Origin: Serratia marcescens | Lineage (GTDB): Bacteria; Pseudomonadota; Gammaproteobacteria; Enterobacterales; Enterobacteriaceae | Direction: 5' to 3' | NCBI GenBank assembly: GCA_015548865.1 | Contig: JADMXW010000001.1 | Location: 303,715-367,714 of the forward strand | Length of the DNA: 64,000 nucleotides | Shown: positions 30,023 to 43,690 of the stretch, in pieces | How the letters are laid out: each line of letters begins with the position of its first letter | Numbering within the stretch: position 1 is the first letter of the stretch | The notes under the pieces: generated by a model | The model's database searches: none | Seen by the model: only the letters and a program-made list of their open reading frames with translations | What the model was told of the DNA's origin: nothing | Position numbers and translations under genes: made by a program

Positions 30023-30376
30023 ATGGATATTGTATTTATAGAAGAACTTACCGTGATTGCCACTATCGGCGTTTACGACTGGGAACAAACCATTTCGCAA
30101 AAGTTAGTGCTCGATATCGAAATGGGCTGGGATAACCGCAAGGCCGCCGCAAGCGACGATGTGCGTGACTGCTTGAGCTATGCCGATGTCAGTGAAGCTG
30201 TCATTGCTCATGTCTCCAGCCAGCCGTTTGCACTGGTAGAACGCGTGGCTGAAGAAGTTGCGCAATTGCTGATGCAGCGCTTTGCCATTCCCTGGCTACG
30301 TATTAGAGTCAGTAAGCCGGGGGCCGTGGCACAGGCACGCCAGGTGGGGGTTGTGATTGAACGTGGCGCGCGGTAA
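30023..30376 (+). CDS. folB: Dihydroneopterin aldolase FolB
   Basis: Cytoplasmic folate-pathway enzyme converting 7,8-dihydroneopterin to 6-hydroxymethyl-dihydropterin and glycolaldehyde. It has 117 residues, close to the E. coli length. Conserved sequence includes [48 protein letters not shown] and [22 protein letters not shown] 30023 matches the family start; a GTG immediately before it (30020) would add one codon. It has its own terminator at 30445-30480 ahead of uppP. Confidence 0.97.
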   Translation: MDIVFIEELTVIATIGVYDWEQTISQKLVLDIEMGWDNRKAAASDDVRDCLSYADVSEAVIAHVSSQPFALVERVAEEVAQLLMQRFAIPWLRIRVSKPGAVAQARQVGVVIERGAR

Positions 30377-30444
30377 AGTTTTTTATGAATCTTTTTTGTC
30401 AGTGAAACTAACATCCCTTTTATTAGTCTATTGTGGTGGTGTTT

Positions 30445-30480
30445 AAAGTGGCGCACGCGGGCAGCGTAGCCACTTTTTTT
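30445..30480 (+). terminator. Rho-independent terminator after folB
   Basis: AAAGTGGC and GCCACTTT form an 8-bp stem followed by a run of T up to 30480. It separates folB from uppP. Confidence 0.85.
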
Positions 30481-30524
30481 ATGGGTATTTATTTTATTTC
30501 GGTTCGGAAAGGCAGGGCGCGAGC

Positions 30525-31343
30525 ATGGCAGATCTCCACACGTTGGTGGTGGCATTTATTCTTGGGGTTGTTGAGGGGTTAACGGAGTTTTTGCCCGTGT
30601 CATCGACAGGGCACATGATTATCGTTGGCAGTTGGCTTGGATTTGATGATGAGAAGGCGAAAACCTTTGAAGTTATCATTCAATTGGGCTCTATCCTGGC
30701 GGTCGTCGTGATGTTTTGGCGTCGTCTATTTGGGCTAATCGGTATCCATTTTGGTGCCGTTCCTCATGAAGGACGCGGTAAAGATCACTTAACATTGGGG
30801 CATATTCTGCTGGCGATGATCCCCGCTGTGGTGCTGGGGTTGGTGTTTCATAGCACCATCAAATCACTGTTTAATCCACAGAATGTGATGTACGCCCTGA
30901 TTGTCGGCGGCTTCTTGCTGTTGGCGGCTGAATGGCTGAAGCCGAAGACGCCGCGCGCAACCGGGCTGGATGATATCACCTATCGTCAGGCGTTCATGAT
31001 TGGCTGTTTTCAATGTTTGGCGCTGTGGCCTGGGTTCTCTCGTTCGGGGGCGACCATTTCAGGCGGGATGCTGGTTGGCGTCAGTCGCTATGCCGCCTCT
31101 GAGTTCTCCTTTATTTTGGCCGTGCCAATGATGATGGGCGCGACGGTGCTGGATCTCTATAAAAGCTGGCATTTTCTGTCGCTAACCGATCTGCCGATGT
31201 TCGCTGTGGGCTTTACCACTGCGTTTCTGGTCGCGCTGGTGGCGATTAAAACCTTCTTGAAACTGATCAAGCGTATTTCGTTTGTCCCGTTCGCGATTTA
31301 TCGCTTCTTCGTGGCGGGCGTAGTCTATCTGGTGTTCTTCTAA
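30525..31343 (+). CDS. uppP: Undecaprenyl-diphosphatase UppP (BacA)
   Basis: Inner-membrane phosphatase that recycles undecaprenyl pyrophosphate to the monophosphate carrier for peptidoglycan and O-antigen synthesis; overproduction gives bacitracin resistance. It has 272 residues (E. coli 273), eight or so membrane segments, and the catalytic motifs [19 protein letters not shown] (about 12-30) and [16 protein letters not shown] (about 167-182). Its stop ends 1 bp before the stop of the converging Crp/Fnr-type gene. Confidence 0.97.
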   Translation: MADLHTLVVAFILGVVEGLTEFLPVSSTGHMIIVGSWLGFDDEKAKTFEVIIQLGSILAVVVMFWRRLFGLIGIHFGAVPHEGRGKDHLTLGHILLAMIPAVVLGLVFHSTIKSLFNPQNVMYALIVGGFLLLAAEWLKPKTPRATGLDDITYRQAFMIGCFQCLALWPGFSRSGATISGGMLVGVSRYAASEFSFILAVPMMMGATVLDLYKSWHFLSLTDLPMFAVGFTTAFLVALVAIKTFLKLIKRISFVPFAIYRFFVAGVVYLVFF

Positions 31344-31344
31344 A

Positions 31345-32088
31345 TCAAAATGGGCGCTGTGCCTTCGCGGCCAATACGCACAGGTAGTCCAGATTGCATA
31401 ACGTGATGTAACTGGCACGGCAGGTGATGTAACCCTGCCGCTGCCACTCAGCCATCAGGCGGCTCAAGGTTTCTGGGCGAATACCTAACTGCGTTGCCAA
31501 CTGTCCGCGATTCAGTGGCAGCCGAACCTGTGCATCCGGCTGTGTGTTTTGCTGTGTACGATACAGACGTAGCAGATAATCTGCCAGCCGTTCACCCGCA
31601 GAGCTTGAGGTCAGCCAATCGATTTGGTTGATGGTGGCATAAAGTTTCTGGCTGAGGTTGCCCAACAGTTGCAGCGCCAGCGTCGGGCGTTGCAGACAAA
31701 ACTGATGAAGTGTTTCTCGTGGGATCAAAATGGCCTGTCCGGCGCTGAGTGCCCGAATGTTCATCGGGAAGCGACCGTGCTCCATAAACACCGCGGCGAG
31801 TGCGACCCAGTCGCCGCATACAAATTGACCGAATACCTTGTCATCCCCCTGATAGGTATGACGAAATGCTTGCAACTCTCCTTGTTCTACCAGCGGGCAG
31901 TAACGCATCCTGTCCCCTTCACGAAACAGCGTATCTCCGGCTTGAAAACGGATACGGCAGCACGCGCTTTGTAATGTGAACACCACTTCTGCAGGCTCGT
32001 TACGTAGCCACTGATGGGAAAATAACACCTCGCAATGTTCCTCTGCCGGTAGGGGTATTTTGACAAACGTCATTTGTGTCTCACTCAC
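31345..32088 (-). CDS. Crp/Fnr-family transcriptional regulator
   Basis: Predicted cyclic-nucleotide-binding-fold regulator of 247 residues. The N-terminal cupin-like effector domain spans about 25-145 (CRIRFQAGDTLFREGDRMRYCPLVEQGEL and VFGQFVCGDWVALAAVFMEH), then a dimerisation helix and a C-terminal winged helix (LPLNRGQLATQLGIRPETLSRLMAEWQRQG, about 193-222) of Crp/Fnr type, including the PETLSR recognition part. The N-terminal Cys residues (C19, C43, C44) do not match the FNR 4Fe-4S spacing. The ligand is unknown. The start is GTG 32088 or ATG 32073. It is divergent from the methyltransferase gene, a likely target. Confidence 0.85.
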   Translation of the reverse strand: MSETQMTFVKIPLPAEEHCEVLFSHQWLRNEPAEVVFTLQSACCRIRFQAGDTLFREGDRMRYCPLVEQGELQAFRHTYQGDDKVFGQFVCGDWVALAAVFMEHGRFPMNIRALSAGQAILIPRETLHQFCLQRPTLALQLLGNLSQKLYATINQIDWLTSSSAGERLADYLLRLYRTQQNTQPDAQVRLPLNRGQLATQLGIRPETLSRLMAEWQRQGYITCRASYITLCNLDYLCVLAAKAQRPF

Positions 32089-32132
32089 TGAGTTCTACAG
32101 TGTCTGGTAATTAAACAGGAATAATAATCATT

Positions 32133-32151
32133 TGCTTGTTTTCAGCAAGCA
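32133..32151. promoter_or_regulatory. Inverted repeat between Crp/Fnr regulator and methyltransferase
   Basis: TGCTTG, 7 bases, then CAAGCA: a 19-bp dyad 35-53 bp upstream of the methyltransferase start and 45 bp upstream of the regulator. It is a candidate operator of the divergent regulator and differs from the FNR (TTGAT) and CRP (TGTGA) half-sites. Confidence 0.35.
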
Positions 32152-32185
32152 TCTGAACACGGTAATCGCGAGGAGGGAGGTAAGC

Positions 32186-32953
32186 ATGTCAGAGAAACTG
32201 GCAGGACATAAATTTCTGGCACGACTGGGTAAAAAACGCCTGCGTCCCGGCGGACGTGCTGCCACCGAATGGCTGATGCAGCAGGGAGCATTGACGCCAT
32301 CAACCCGTGTACTGGAAGTGGCGTGTAATATGGGTACCACTGCTATCGAAATAGCTCAGCGGTATGGCTGCGCTATCGTCGGGGTGGATATGGATAAAGC
32401 GGCATTACAACAAGCACGACAGAACATCCTGACGGCTGGCGTGGAAGGGCGTGTGACGGTAACGGAGGCTAACGCGTTGGCGTTACCCTTTCCTGATAAC
32501 CACTTTGACGTGGTGATTAATGAAGCAATGCTCACCATGTACGCTGATAAAGCCAAGCGTCCGTTGATTCAGGAATATTTACGCGTGCTAAAACCCGGTG
32601 GGCGACTGCTAACACACGATATCATGCTGCTGCCGCAGGCGTCAGGGGATGTCACGACGCAGATGCGTGCGGCCATCAATGTCAACGTTCAGCCGTTAAC
32701 ATTAGCGGGGTGGCGCAACCTGTTTCTTGACAGTGGTTTCAGCCAGGTGGGAAACGTACAGGGCGCAATGACGCTGATGACGCCATCCGGCATGATCTAT
32801 GACGAAGGCTGGGGCGGAGCGGTAAGAATTGTGCTCAATGCGCTCAAGGCGGAAAACCGAGCAACGTTCCTTAAGCTGTTTCGCACCTTCCGCCGCTATC
32901 GGCACCAGCTTAACTATATTGCCATTTGTAGCATTAAAGGTATGCCCCAGTAG
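32186..32953 (+). CDS. Class I SAM-dependent methyltransferase
   Basis: Predicted Rossmann-fold methyltransferase of 255 residues. SAM-binding motif I is VLEVACNMGTTAIEIA (about 41-56), the acidic tip of strand 2 is VGVDMDKAALQQARQN, motif II/III is VTEANALALPFPDNHFDVVINE and LKPGGRLLTHDI closes the core; the overall pattern is that of the ubiE/COQ5-like Methyltransf_11 group. ATG 32186 is chosen because GGAGGGAGGTAAGC stands directly upstream, while an in-frame ATG 18 codons earlier lacks one. The substrate is unknown. The divergent pairing with a Crp/Fnr-type regulator suggests environmental control, possibly redox or nitrosative (inference). Confidence 0.88.
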   Translation: MSEKLAGHKFLARLGKKRLRPGGRAATEWLMQQGALTPSTRVLEVACNMGTTAIEIAQRYGCAIVGVDMDKAALQQARQNILTAGVEGRVTVTEANALALPFPDNHFDVVINEAMLTMYADKAKRPLIQEYLRVLKPGGRLLTHDIMLLPQASGDVTTQMRAAINVNVQPLTLAGWRNLFLDSGFSQVGNVQGAMTLMTPSGMIYDEGWGGAVRIVLNALKAENRATFLKLFRTFRRYRHQLNYIAICSIKGMPQ

Positions 32954-33059
32954 GAGCCTGCCCATAGGGCTATTTTACTTGCCATTTTGACCTTGGCCGG
33001 GCGCAAAATCCTCATGCACTCCGTGTACGCTCCGGTTTCTGCGCACGGTTCTTAGCCAG

Positions 33060-34301
33060 TTAGCTCGCAACGGAAGGCATTTTCTGTGTTTTCCACTCGG
33101 TGAGCGCTGCAACACGCCGCCGATGTAGCTCATCGCGTACACCGATGCCTTGAAAACCGTCGGCGATTACTGCGGTACTGGTGACGGCGCTGGCGATAAT
33201 AAACGCTTCTCGCAGATAATCTCCCTGCGGATAAGAGGACTCCTCAAACCCGGTACGGCCACGGGCATCCGCTTCGCTGGTGAGTGCCAGCTTCTCTAGC
33301 CGTTCCGGTTTACGCCATACGTCCAATGCATCAAACAGTTTCATCAGCGTTTTAGGCTGCAATACCGTCACGGTATGCACCAGATCGTGGTATTCCGCCA
33401 CCAGTTTAGCCAAATCGCGCAGTGCATTTGGTACGCGCAACCGCTGGCACAGTTCCTCTACCAGTTTCACACCCGCAGGGCCGTGCCCGTGGTGGCGTGG
33501 CCACAGCTCGGGCGGCGTCAGGGCTTTTCCCACATCGTGGCAGAGCGTGGCAAAACGCACATCGATCTCGGGGGTGAGGCGAGCGGCAATCATCAGGGTC
33601 ATCAGGGTATGAACACCGCTGTCGATTTCCGGGTGCCATTGCGCCGGGGCGGGTACGCCATACAGATTGTCGATTTCAGGAAACAATACTGCCAACGCCC
33701 CGCAGTCGCGCAGCACCTGAAAATAGACCTGAGGCGAGCGGGTTGCCAGCGCTTTTTCCGTCTCTTTCCACACCCGTTCCGGCGTCAGAAAAGCCAACTC
33801 GCCTGTGCGGGTCATAAATTGCATCAGCGCCAGCGTCTCTTCAGCAATGTGAAAACCGAGGTGGGCAAAGCGCGCGGCGAAGCGCGCTACGCGCAGTACG
33901 CGTAGCGGATCTTCCTGAAATGCTGGGGAAACATGACGTAGCAGACGTTGTTGCAGATCGTACTGACCACCGTAGGGATCAATCAGCTCTCCCTCTTCGG
34001 TTTGAGCGATGGCATTGATGGTCAAATCGCGTCGCAGCAGATCCGCTTCCAGTGTGACATCGGGGGCTGCATGGCAAATAAAGCCGGTATAGCCGTTACC
34101 GGATTTGCGTTCAGTGCGCGCCAAGGCATACTCTTCCTTGCTTTCTGGGTGCAAGAAGACAGGAAAATCCCGCCCGACCTGTTGGTAGCCAAGCGCTAAC
34201 ATCTGCCCGGGCGTGGCGCCCACCACCACCCAGTCACGTTCTGAAACGGGGATATCAAGTAAGGTGTCCCGTACTGCGCCGCCAACCAGATAACTCTTCA
34301 A
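33060..34301 (-). CDS. cca: Multifunctional CCA tRNA nucleotidyltransferase/2'3'-cyclic phosphodiesterase/phosphatase
   Basis: Adds or repairs the 3' CCA end of tRNAs. It has 413 residues (E. coli 412). The class II nucleotidyltransferase head has [25 protein letters not shown] (signature GGAVRD and catalytic DxD), then [10 protein letters not shown], and [17 protein letters not shown] with the nucleotide-selecting residues. The C-terminal HD domain typical of gammaproteobacterial CCA enzymes is present ([15 protein letters not shown] and [10 protein letters not shown]). It stands alone on the minus strand, between the methyltransferase and ygiM. Confidence 0.97.
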   Translation of the reverse strand: MKSYLVGGAVRDTLLDIPVSERDWVVVGATPGQMLALGYQQVGRDFPVFLHPESKEEYALARTERKSGNGYTGFICHAAPDVTLEADLLRRDLTINAIAQTEEGELIDPYGGQYDLQQRLLRHVSPAFQEDPLRVLRVARFAARFAHLGFHIAEETLALMQFMTRTGELAFLTPERVWKETEKALATRSPQVYFQVLRDCGALAVLFPEIDNLYGVPAPAQWHPEIDSGVHTLMTLMIAARLTPEIDVRFATLCHDVGKALTPPELWPRHHGHGPAGVKLVEELCQRLRVPNALRDLAKLVAEYHDLVHTVTVLQPKTLMKLFDALDVWRKPERLEKLALTSEADARGRTGFEESSYPQGDYLREAFIIASAVTSTAVIADGFQGIGVRDELHRRRVAALTEWKTQKMPSVAS

Positions 34302-34446
34302 TACATACTCCCGGTCGAGATGGCTTTTGTCATCCGTTAAAGGCCATCACGATGACTTTTTATTAACATAAGGTTAATAGTTGCATACCTGTCAGCCTGC
34401 CGCAATCTGTGCAACAAGTGAATGTGACCAGCGAGGCTGCTTACGC

Positions 34447-35067
34447 TTAGCGCATCCAGCGATCGTTTTTCTTCCTGCTGGGGATAAGATGTGGCAGCAA
34501 TAAACCGATCAGTAAACCAATGCCCGCCACGCCACCACCATACAGGAACCATTGCAAAATGATTTCCCGTTGCTTGTCATCCAGTTGAACATTGGCGGCA
34601 TCGACCTTCTTTTGCGCAACAATCAGCTGATTTTTCAAATCCTGATTTTCGTTGCGCAGCGCGGTGATGATATTGTCGCTGGCAGACACTTTCTGCTGCA
34701 TATCGGTGGTACGTTGGTTCCATTCCTGGTCGATGTTTCCCAATCGTGCGGTGAGGTCTGAAACCTGTTTTTCCAGTTCGGGTACGCGCAATCGCAGGCT
34801 GGGGGTTTGACTAAGTTGATTAAGCGGTAGCCAACTGGTGCGATCTTTGGAATCACGAATTTGAGCATAACCCGCGTTGTCGTTCACGCTGAGAACAGTG
34901 ACTTCCTCGCCTGCATTGAGCGTGCCAATGATGCGGTACTGGGTGCCAGGCCCGGTATGAATATAGGTCGATAGCTCATCTGAAATGTAGCGTTTGTCTT
35001 CTGCGTGACTCGCCCAACTCAATGTGAGGCTGGCAAAGGTGAAACAAAGTAGGCCTAATTTCTTCAT
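34447..35067 (-). CDS. ygiM: YgiM, SH3b-domain membrane protein (TIGR04211)
   Basis: Inner-membrane-anchored periplasmic protein of unknown role. It has 206 residues, equal to E. coli YgiM: Sec signal (MKKLGLLCFTFASLTLSWASHA), bacterial SH3 domain (about 25-90: RYISDELSTYIHTGPGTQYRIIGTLNAGEEVTVL), coiled-coil region (about 95-165) and a C-terminal membrane segment (WFLYGGGVAGIGLLIGLLLPHLIPSRKK). Start ATG 35067 fits the signal peptide; the frame remains open for 78 more codons upstream without family support. An ERIC-derived repeat lies in its 5' region. Confidence 0.93.
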   Translation of the reverse strand: MKKLGLLCFTFASLTLSWASHAEDKRYISDELSTYIHTGPGTQYRIIGTLNAGEEVTVLSVNDNAGYAQIRDSKDRTSWLPLNQLSQTPSLRLRVPELEKQVSDLTARLGNIDQEWNQRTTDMQQKVSASDNIITALRNENQDLKNQLIVAQKKVDAANVQLDDKQREIILQWFLYGGGVAGIGLLIGLLLPHLIPSRKKNDRWMR

Positions 35068-35540
35068 AATTTCATCATGTTGCGCGAATGGTTGGGTGAT
35101 AGTAGAGGCATAAGTCTGACGAGGCAATGGGTAAACCGAAATGAGAACACTCCTATTACCGACCCCCTTTACCCGACATTGCTGACGGGGACGCTTTTTT
35201 CTGCGCTGAGCAAACGGCATTATAACCAGTAAGGTAGTGTAATATATACCTGTCATACGTCGAGCTGCAGGTGCGTTAGCTGTGTTCGTTATTCGGCGCA
35301 TCTTTGGGCCTCACCTCTAACGAGGCCACCGCTCGCGGCGTTCAAATCTGCTCCCGGCAGATTTGTCACCCGAATCACTGACTTGAGTAAGATCATCGGG
35401 GTGAATGAACATCATCCTGAGACTCACTCTGCGGTCCAGCGCAAGAGAACTGTTTAGGGCATAGCAAGTATCCGTTTTTTCCGTCGCTGACGAACGCCTG
35501 TCAGCATCCGATCTGCAAGGGTCATGTTTTTTAGATTGAA
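35068..35540. other. Intergenic region between divergent ygiM and ygiF
   Basis: About 470 bases. It contains the long ERIC variant at 35245-35407 and otherwise no convincing gene. Promoters for ygiM and ygiF must lie here but no clear -35/-10 pair was recognised. Confidence 0.5.
35245..35407 (-). repeat. ERIC element with internal insertion
   Basis: It starts with the ERIC terminus (TATACCTGTCATACGTCGAG, then CTGCAGGTGCGTTAGCTG). About 79 bp of unrelated sequence (35289-35367) interrupts it before the ERIC core resumes at CACCCGAATCACTGACTTGA, then GTAAG. The far end after 35407 is lost. The insert shares CACCTCTAACGAGGCCACCG-like sequence with the elements at 8754 and 49925. Confidence 0.75.
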
Positions 35541-36878
35541 ATGATGATGAGTGAAGAGATTGAACTGAAGTTTATTGTGCACCCAGACGTGGCGGCGACG
35601 CTGCCGCGCAAGCTGACTGCCTGGCAAACAGACTATAGCCACAGTGAGCATCTGGAAGGGCGATTGCTCAGCAACACCTATTATGAAACGGCAGACAATA
35701 CGTTGCGTCAGCACGGGATGGGGCTACGTGTTCGCGGTGAAAATGGTCAGCATGAGATGACACTCAAAACCGCAGGCACCGTGATTGGTGGATTGCACCA
35801 GCATCCTGAATACAATGTGCCTCTGGCGGATGCTAATCTGGATATCCGTTTGTTACCCGCAGACGTGTGGCCGCAAGAGGTTGATGTAGACGCGCTAGCA
35901 CAGGCGTTGCATCCGTTATTTAGTACCCATTTTCAGCGCGAAAAATGGGTTATTGCTTATCACCAAAGCTTGATTGAAATCGCTTTTGACCAAGGTGATG
36001 TGGCCGCGGGAGAGTTGAGCGAGCCTATTCTGGAACTTGAGATGGAGCTCAAAACCGGACAAACCGACGACCTGCTGGCGCTGTCACAAGAGCTGGCAGA
36101 ATGGGGCGGAATGCGGCAGGGAAGCTTGAGCAAAGCGGCGCGTGGTTATCATCTGGCGCAGGGGGCTGTGCCGCGTGAGTGCCGTGCGCTGCGTATGCTG
36201 ACGTTGCCTGCGAAAAGCACCATCGATCAGGCCATTGGTGCTGCGTTGGCGCATGCGCTGGCTCACTGGCAATACCATGAAGAGTTGTGGGCTCGCGGTG
36301 AACGCAAGGCGCGTTTGCAACTGCTGGAGGCCGGTGCTCTGATGCGCGAGATGCTGGTGTTGGTGGGCGGCGTTGTACCGCGCAAAGTGACGACGCTATT
36401 CCGTGCGGCACTGACTTATCTGGAAGAACGGATTGAACGTGAGAGCGATGCCGAGTTGGTGTGCTATGAGGCCAACTATCTGAAAAGTAAGTTAGTACTC
36501 ACCTCATGGTTGATTAACAGCAGTTGGCGTGAACATATGGATAACAAAAGCCGTATGCGTTTAATGGGCTCTTATAAACGCTTTTGCGATGTGATGCTGG
36601 ATCGTGCCATGGCGGAATTGCGTTCTGTGTTTAGCCACCCGCTGGATGCTGAACATTACCAGCAACAGTTGGCGCGTTTGCAACGCAACATCAATGCTTT
36701 TCTGCTGCTCTCCAGTGCCTACCCGGAAGATATCGTTGAGTCATTCGTGGCGCAATGGCGCAATGTGGAACTGGGTATCCAGCGTCTTTCTGCCGCGGGC
36801 GTTGACAGTGTTCTGGAGAAGGCACGTCACCAGGCCGTGGAACAATCTCCGTACTGGCTTAGTAGCGCTAGCGCGTAA
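35541..36878 (+). CDS. ygiF: Inorganic triphosphatase YgiF (CYTH-CHAD)
   Basis: Cytoplasmic hydrolase of inorganic tripolyphosphate. It has 445 residues (E. coli 433). The N-terminal CYTH domain (about 1-205) has the ExExK signature EEIELKF, tunnel residues in GLRVRGENGQHEMTLK and EIAFDQGDVAAGE, LELEMELK and QGSLSKAARGYHL. The C-terminal CHAD helical domain (about 225-435) carries the conserved His/Arg pattern (WQYHEELWARGERKAR). Three consecutive ATG codons open the gene (35541, 35544, 35547); the exact one is unclear and no strong ribosome site is seen. It lies upstream of glnE, as in E. coli. Confidence 0.94.
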   Translation: MMMSEEIELKFIVHPDVAATLPRKLTAWQTDYSHSEHLEGRLLSNTYYETADNTLRQHGMGLRVRGENGQHEMTLKTAGTVIGGLHQHPEYNVPLADANLDIRLLPADVWPQEVDVDALAQALHPLFSTHFQREKWVIAYHQSLIEIAFDQGDVAAGELSEPILELEMELKTGQTDDLLALSQELAEWGGMRQGSLSKAARGYHLAQGAVPRECRALRMLTLPAKSTIDQAIGAALAHALAHWQYHEELWARGERKARLQLLEAGALMREMLVLVGGVVPRKVTTLFRAALTYLEERIERESDAELVCYEANYLKSKLVLTSWLINSSWREHMDNKSRMRLMGSYKRFCDVMLDRAMAELRSVFSHPLDAEHYQQQLARLQRNINAFLLLSSAYPEDIVESFVAQWRNVELGIQRLSAAGVDSVLEKARHQAVEQSPYWLSSASA

Positions 36879-36890
36879 TGAGGTAGGTTA

Positions 36891-36917
36891 ATACTCGTCA
36901 TAATTCAAGTTGCAGCC
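36891..36917 (-). repeat. ERIC terminal remnant
   Basis: ATACTCGTCATAATTCAAGT followed by TGCAGCC resembles an ERIC end, with nothing recognisable beyond it. It lies in the 102-bp gap between ygiF and glnE. Confidence 0.4.
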
Positions 36918-36980
36918 AACGTAGATGTCGTTTGACGTATGAAGCTTATACCGGTTCGCCGGGATTATCAGGGAGTTGCC

Positions 36981-39848
36981 ATGTCGAATTTGTCGTTCTC
37001 CTCTGCGTTACCACCGCTACTGGCGGAGCAGGCGCAGCGTGTGTTATCCCACCTGCAAGAGACTATGACGCTCCCGGCGTCCATCGCGTCAGAGGATCTG
37101 GCCGTATTGGCCTCCAGCGAATTTGTGAGTGAAGCACTGGCGCGTTACCCCGACTGGTGGGAAACGTTGCATCAACAACCGCCACAGGCTGATGAGTGGC
37201 GGTTCTACGGACAATGGTTGGCTCAGGCGTTGGAGAACGTGAGCGACGAGACGACGCTGATGCGTATCTTGCGTGAGTTTCGCCGTCGTATGTTGGTACG
37301 TATTGCCTGGTCTCAGGCGCTGACCACCAGCACCACACCGCAGACGCTTAGGCAACTGAGCGAATTAGCCGAGACGCTGATTGTTGCTGCCCGCGGCTGG
37401 CTGTATGACGCCTGCTGCCGCGAGTGGGGTACGCCCTGTAATATGCAGGGAGAGCCACAACCACTGCTGATACTGGGTATGGGAAAACTGGGTGGCGGTG
37501 AACTGAATTTCTCCTCTGATATCGACCTGATCTTTGTTTATCCGGAAAATGGTCAAACGCGGGGAGGGCGGCGCGAGTTGGATAACGCGCAATTCTTCAC
37601 TCGGCTAGGACAACGGTTGATCAAAGCGCTGGATCAGATGACGGTGGACGGATTTGTCTACCGTGTTGATATGCGCCTACGCCCGTTTGGTGACAGTGGT
37701 CCGCTAGTGCTCAGCTTTGCTGCGATGGAAGAGTATTATCAGGAACAAGGGCGTGACTGGGAGCGCTACGCCATGGTGAAGGCGCGGCTGATGGGGGGGA
37801 TGGAGGATGCCTACAGCCAGGAACTGCGCGCGTTGCTGCGCCCCTTTGTTTTCCGCCGCTATATCGATTTTAGTGTGATCCAATCGCTGCGTAACATGAA
37901 GGGAATGATTGCCCGTGAAGTTCGCCGTCGCGATCTGCGTAACAACATCAAGCTGGGGGCGGGCGGAATTCGAGAAATTGAGTTTATCACGCAGGTCTTC
38001 CAACTGATCCGCGGTGGGCGCGAGCCGGGACTGCAAGGCCGGGAACTGCTGCCCACATTGCAGCGTACGGGTAGCCTGGGGTTGCTCTCGCCGCAGCAGG
38101 TGGATGAGTTGAGCAACGCCTATCTGTTTTTGCGACGGCTGGAAAATCTGTTGCAGGCGATCGCTGATGAGCAGACGCAAACGTTGCCAGAAGAGGCTTT
38201 GAATCAGCAACGTCTGGCGTGGGGCATGGGATTTAGCGGTTGGGATGTACTGCATGATGCTTTGCAGAACCATATGCTGGCGGTGCGCCGGGTGTTCAAC
38301 GATCTGATTGGCGATGATGCTCAAGACGGGCAGGATGCACCGGAGTGCAGCGGCTACAGTAGCCTGTGGCAGGATGCTCCCGACGAGGTAGATATGGTCG
38401 CGTTGATGCCTCACCTCAGCGAAAGTGCACGTGACGCCTTGTCACGCGCCATCACTGATTTTCGCCATGATCTGGTCAAACGAACCATTGGCCCGCGTGG
38501 GCGTGATGTGCTCGATCACCTTATGCCGCTGCTGCTGGCTGAAGTGTGCACTCACGCGCAGGCTGATGTGATTTTGCCTCGCCTCACGCCGCTGTTACTT
38601 GGCATTGTGACACGCACCACTTATCTGGAATTGCTGTTGGAATCGCGCCCTGCGTTGATTCAATTGGTTCGCCTGTGTGCTGCGTCGCCGATGGTCGCGA
38701 GCCAGTTGGCGCGTTATCCGTTGCTGCTGGACGAATTGCTCGATTCCGCAACGCTTTATCACCCGTTGGCACCGGAAGCCTATCACGATGAGCTACGCCA
38801 ATACCTGATGCGCGTGCCAGAGGAAGACGAAGAGCAGCAATTGGAAGCGGTGCGGCAGTTCAAACAAGCGCAGCAGTTACGTATTGCTGCTGGCGATATC
38901 GCTGGCGTGCTGCCGGTGATGAAAGTGAGCGATCACTTAACCTATCTGGCGGAAGCGATTATTGCTGCTGTGGTGCAGCAAGCCTGGACACAAATGGTCG
39001 CGCGCTATGGGCAACCGACGCATCTGCAACAGCGTGAAGGACGCGGCTTTTCCGTCATTGGCTATGGCAAGCTGGGGGGCTGGGAACTGGGCTACAGTTC
39101 CGATCTCGATCTGGTCTTTCTGCTGGACTGCCCGGATGGGGTAATGACGGACGGTGAGCGCAGTATTGATGGGCGCCAGTTCTATTTACGTCTGGCGCAG
39201 CGTGTGATGCACCTGTTTAGCACGCGTACCTCATCGGGTATCCTTTATGAGGTGGATGCCCGTCTGCGTCCGTCTGGGGCGGCAGGCATGTTGGTCAGCA
39301 CCGTCGGGGCTTTCGGTGATTATCAGCAAAACGAAGCCTGGACCTGGGAACATCAGGCGCTGGTGCGCGCGCGGATGGTGTATGGCGAACGCGGTGTTCA
39401 AACGCAATTTGAGGCGATACGGCGTCAGATTTTATGTCAAGAGCGGGAACCGGAGACGCTGCGTAGTGAAGTGCGCGAAATGCGCGAGAAAATGCGCCAG
39501 CATCTCGCCAATAAAGACCCCACGCTGTTTGATCTGAAAACGGATGAGGGCGGTATCACCGATATCGAATTTATCGTGCAGTATCTGGTGCTGCGCTATG
39601 CGGCACAGGAACCTCGCCTGACTCGCTGGTCTGATAACGTGCGTATTCTGGAATTGATGGCCCAGTGCGGCGTGATGGAAGAGGAAGAGGCGCGAGCCCT
39701 GACGCTTGCCTACATCACCCTGCGTGATGAGTTGCATCACCTGGCATTGCAGGAACAGTCGGCACGGGTCAGCAGTGAGAACTTTGTTGTTGAGCGGCAA
39801 CAGGTGAAAACCAGCTGGGAAAAATGGCTGGGTGCTGTGTCGCAGTAG
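36981..39848 (+). CDS. glnE: Bifunctional glutamine synthetase adenylyltransferase/deadenylase GlnE
   Basis: Controls glutamine synthetase by adenylylating and deadenylylating a Tyr under direction of PII. It has 955 residues (E. coli 946) with two nucleotidyltransferase domains: the N-terminal deadenylylase ([20 protein letters not shown], about 160-182) and the C-terminal adenylylase ([20 protein letters not shown], about 690-712), each with its DxD, joined by a helical region ([14 protein letters not shown] and [18 protein letters not shown]). ATG 36981 has GGGAG 7 bases upstream and is preferred to an in-frame ATG at 36939. It is probably co-transcribed with hldE. Confidence 0.97.
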   Translation: MSNLSFSSALPPLLAEQAQRVLSHLQETMTLPASIASEDLAVLASSEFVSEALARYPDWWETLHQQPPQADEWRFYGQWLAQALENVSDETTLMRILREFRRRMLVRIAWSQALTTSTTPQTLRQLSELAETLIVAARGWLYDACCREWGTPCNMQGEPQPLLILGMGKLGGGELNFSSDIDLIFVYPENGQTRGGRRELDNAQFFTRLGQRLIKALDQMTVDGFVYRVDMRLRPFGDSGPLVLSFAAMEEYYQEQGRDWERYAMVKARLMGGMEDAYSQELRALLRPFVFRRYIDFSVIQSLRNMKGMIAREVRRRDLRNNIKLGAGGIREIEFITQVFQLIRGGREPGLQGRELLPTLQRTGSLGLLSPQQVDELSNAYLFLRRLENLLQAIADEQTQTLPEEALNQQRLAWGMGFSGWDVLHDALQNHMLAVRRVFNDLIGDDAQDGQDAPECSGYSSLWQDAPDEVDMVALMPHLSESARDALSRAITDFRHDLVKRTIGPRGRDVLDHLMPLLLAEVCTHAQADVILPRLTPLLLGIVTRTTYLELLLESRPALIQLVRLCAASPMVASQLARYPLLLDELLDSATLYHPLAPEAYHDELRQYLMRVPEEDEEQQLEAVRQFKQAQQLRIAAGDIAGVLPVMKVSDHLTYLAEAIIAAVVQQAWTQMVARYGQPTHLQQREGRGFSVIGYGKLGGWELGYSSDLDLVFLLDCPDGVMTDGERSIDGRQFYLRLAQRVMHLFSTRTSSGILYEVDARLRPSGAAGMLVSTVGAFGDYQQNEAWTWEHQALVRARMVYGERGVQTQFEAIRRQILCQEREPETLRSEVREMREKMRQHLANKDPTLFDLKTDEGGITDIEFIVQYLVLRYAAQEPRLTRWSDNVRILELMAQCGVMEEEEARALTLAYITLRDELHHLALQEQSARVSSENFVVERQQVKTSWEKWLGAVSQ

Positions 39849-39938
39849 GCAAAGAATGTTGTTTCGAAGGGGTGTGGGGGCTGTGCTATTATCGCGCCCA
39901 ACTTTATGACAATGACAAAAATATCTTGGAGTAGGTGC

Positions 39939-43429
<3,491 letters not shown>

Positions 43430-43432
43430 CCG

Positions 43433-43648
43433 ATGGAAAAAGAAGATTTGATCGCCATTGCCACGCAACAGATGCCGTTTGGCAAGTATCAGGGGCGCTT
43501 ACTCATCGACTTGCCAGAAGAGTATTTACTGTGGTTTGCACGCAAGGATTCGTTTCCTAAAGGGCGGCTGGGTTCTTTGATGCAACTGACGCTGACCATC
43601 AAGATTGAAGGGCTGCAAGGGTTGGTCACGCCGCTCAAACAGCGCTAA
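43433..43648 (+). CDS. ypeB: YpeB family protein (DUF3820)
   Basis: Small conserved cytoplasmic protein of 71 residues, nearly colinear with E. coli YpeB: EDLIAIATQQMPFGKYQGRL, LIDLPEEYLLWFARKDSFPK, GRLGSLMQLTL. DUF3820 proteins have no firmly assigned function. Only 3 bp separates it from the ligA stop, the same pairing as in E. coli, so ligA and ypeB moved as one block. It ends in a perfect hairpin. Confidence 0.93.
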   Translation: MEKEDLIAIATQQMPFGKYQGRLLIDLPEEYLLWFARKDSFPKGRLGSLMQLTLTIKIEGLQGLVTPLKQR

Positions 43649-43650
43649 AG

Positions 43651-43674
43651 GCAGCACCGCAGATGCGGTGCTGC
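43651..43674. terminator. Hairpin between convergent ypeB and FlxA-like gene
   Basis: GCAGCACCGC and GCGGTGCTGC form a perfect 10-bp stem with a 4-base AGAT loop right after the ypeB stop. No U-run follows, but the position between converging genes fits a shared terminator. Confidence 0.65.
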
Positions 43675-43690
43675 GCGTGTGACCAAGTGC

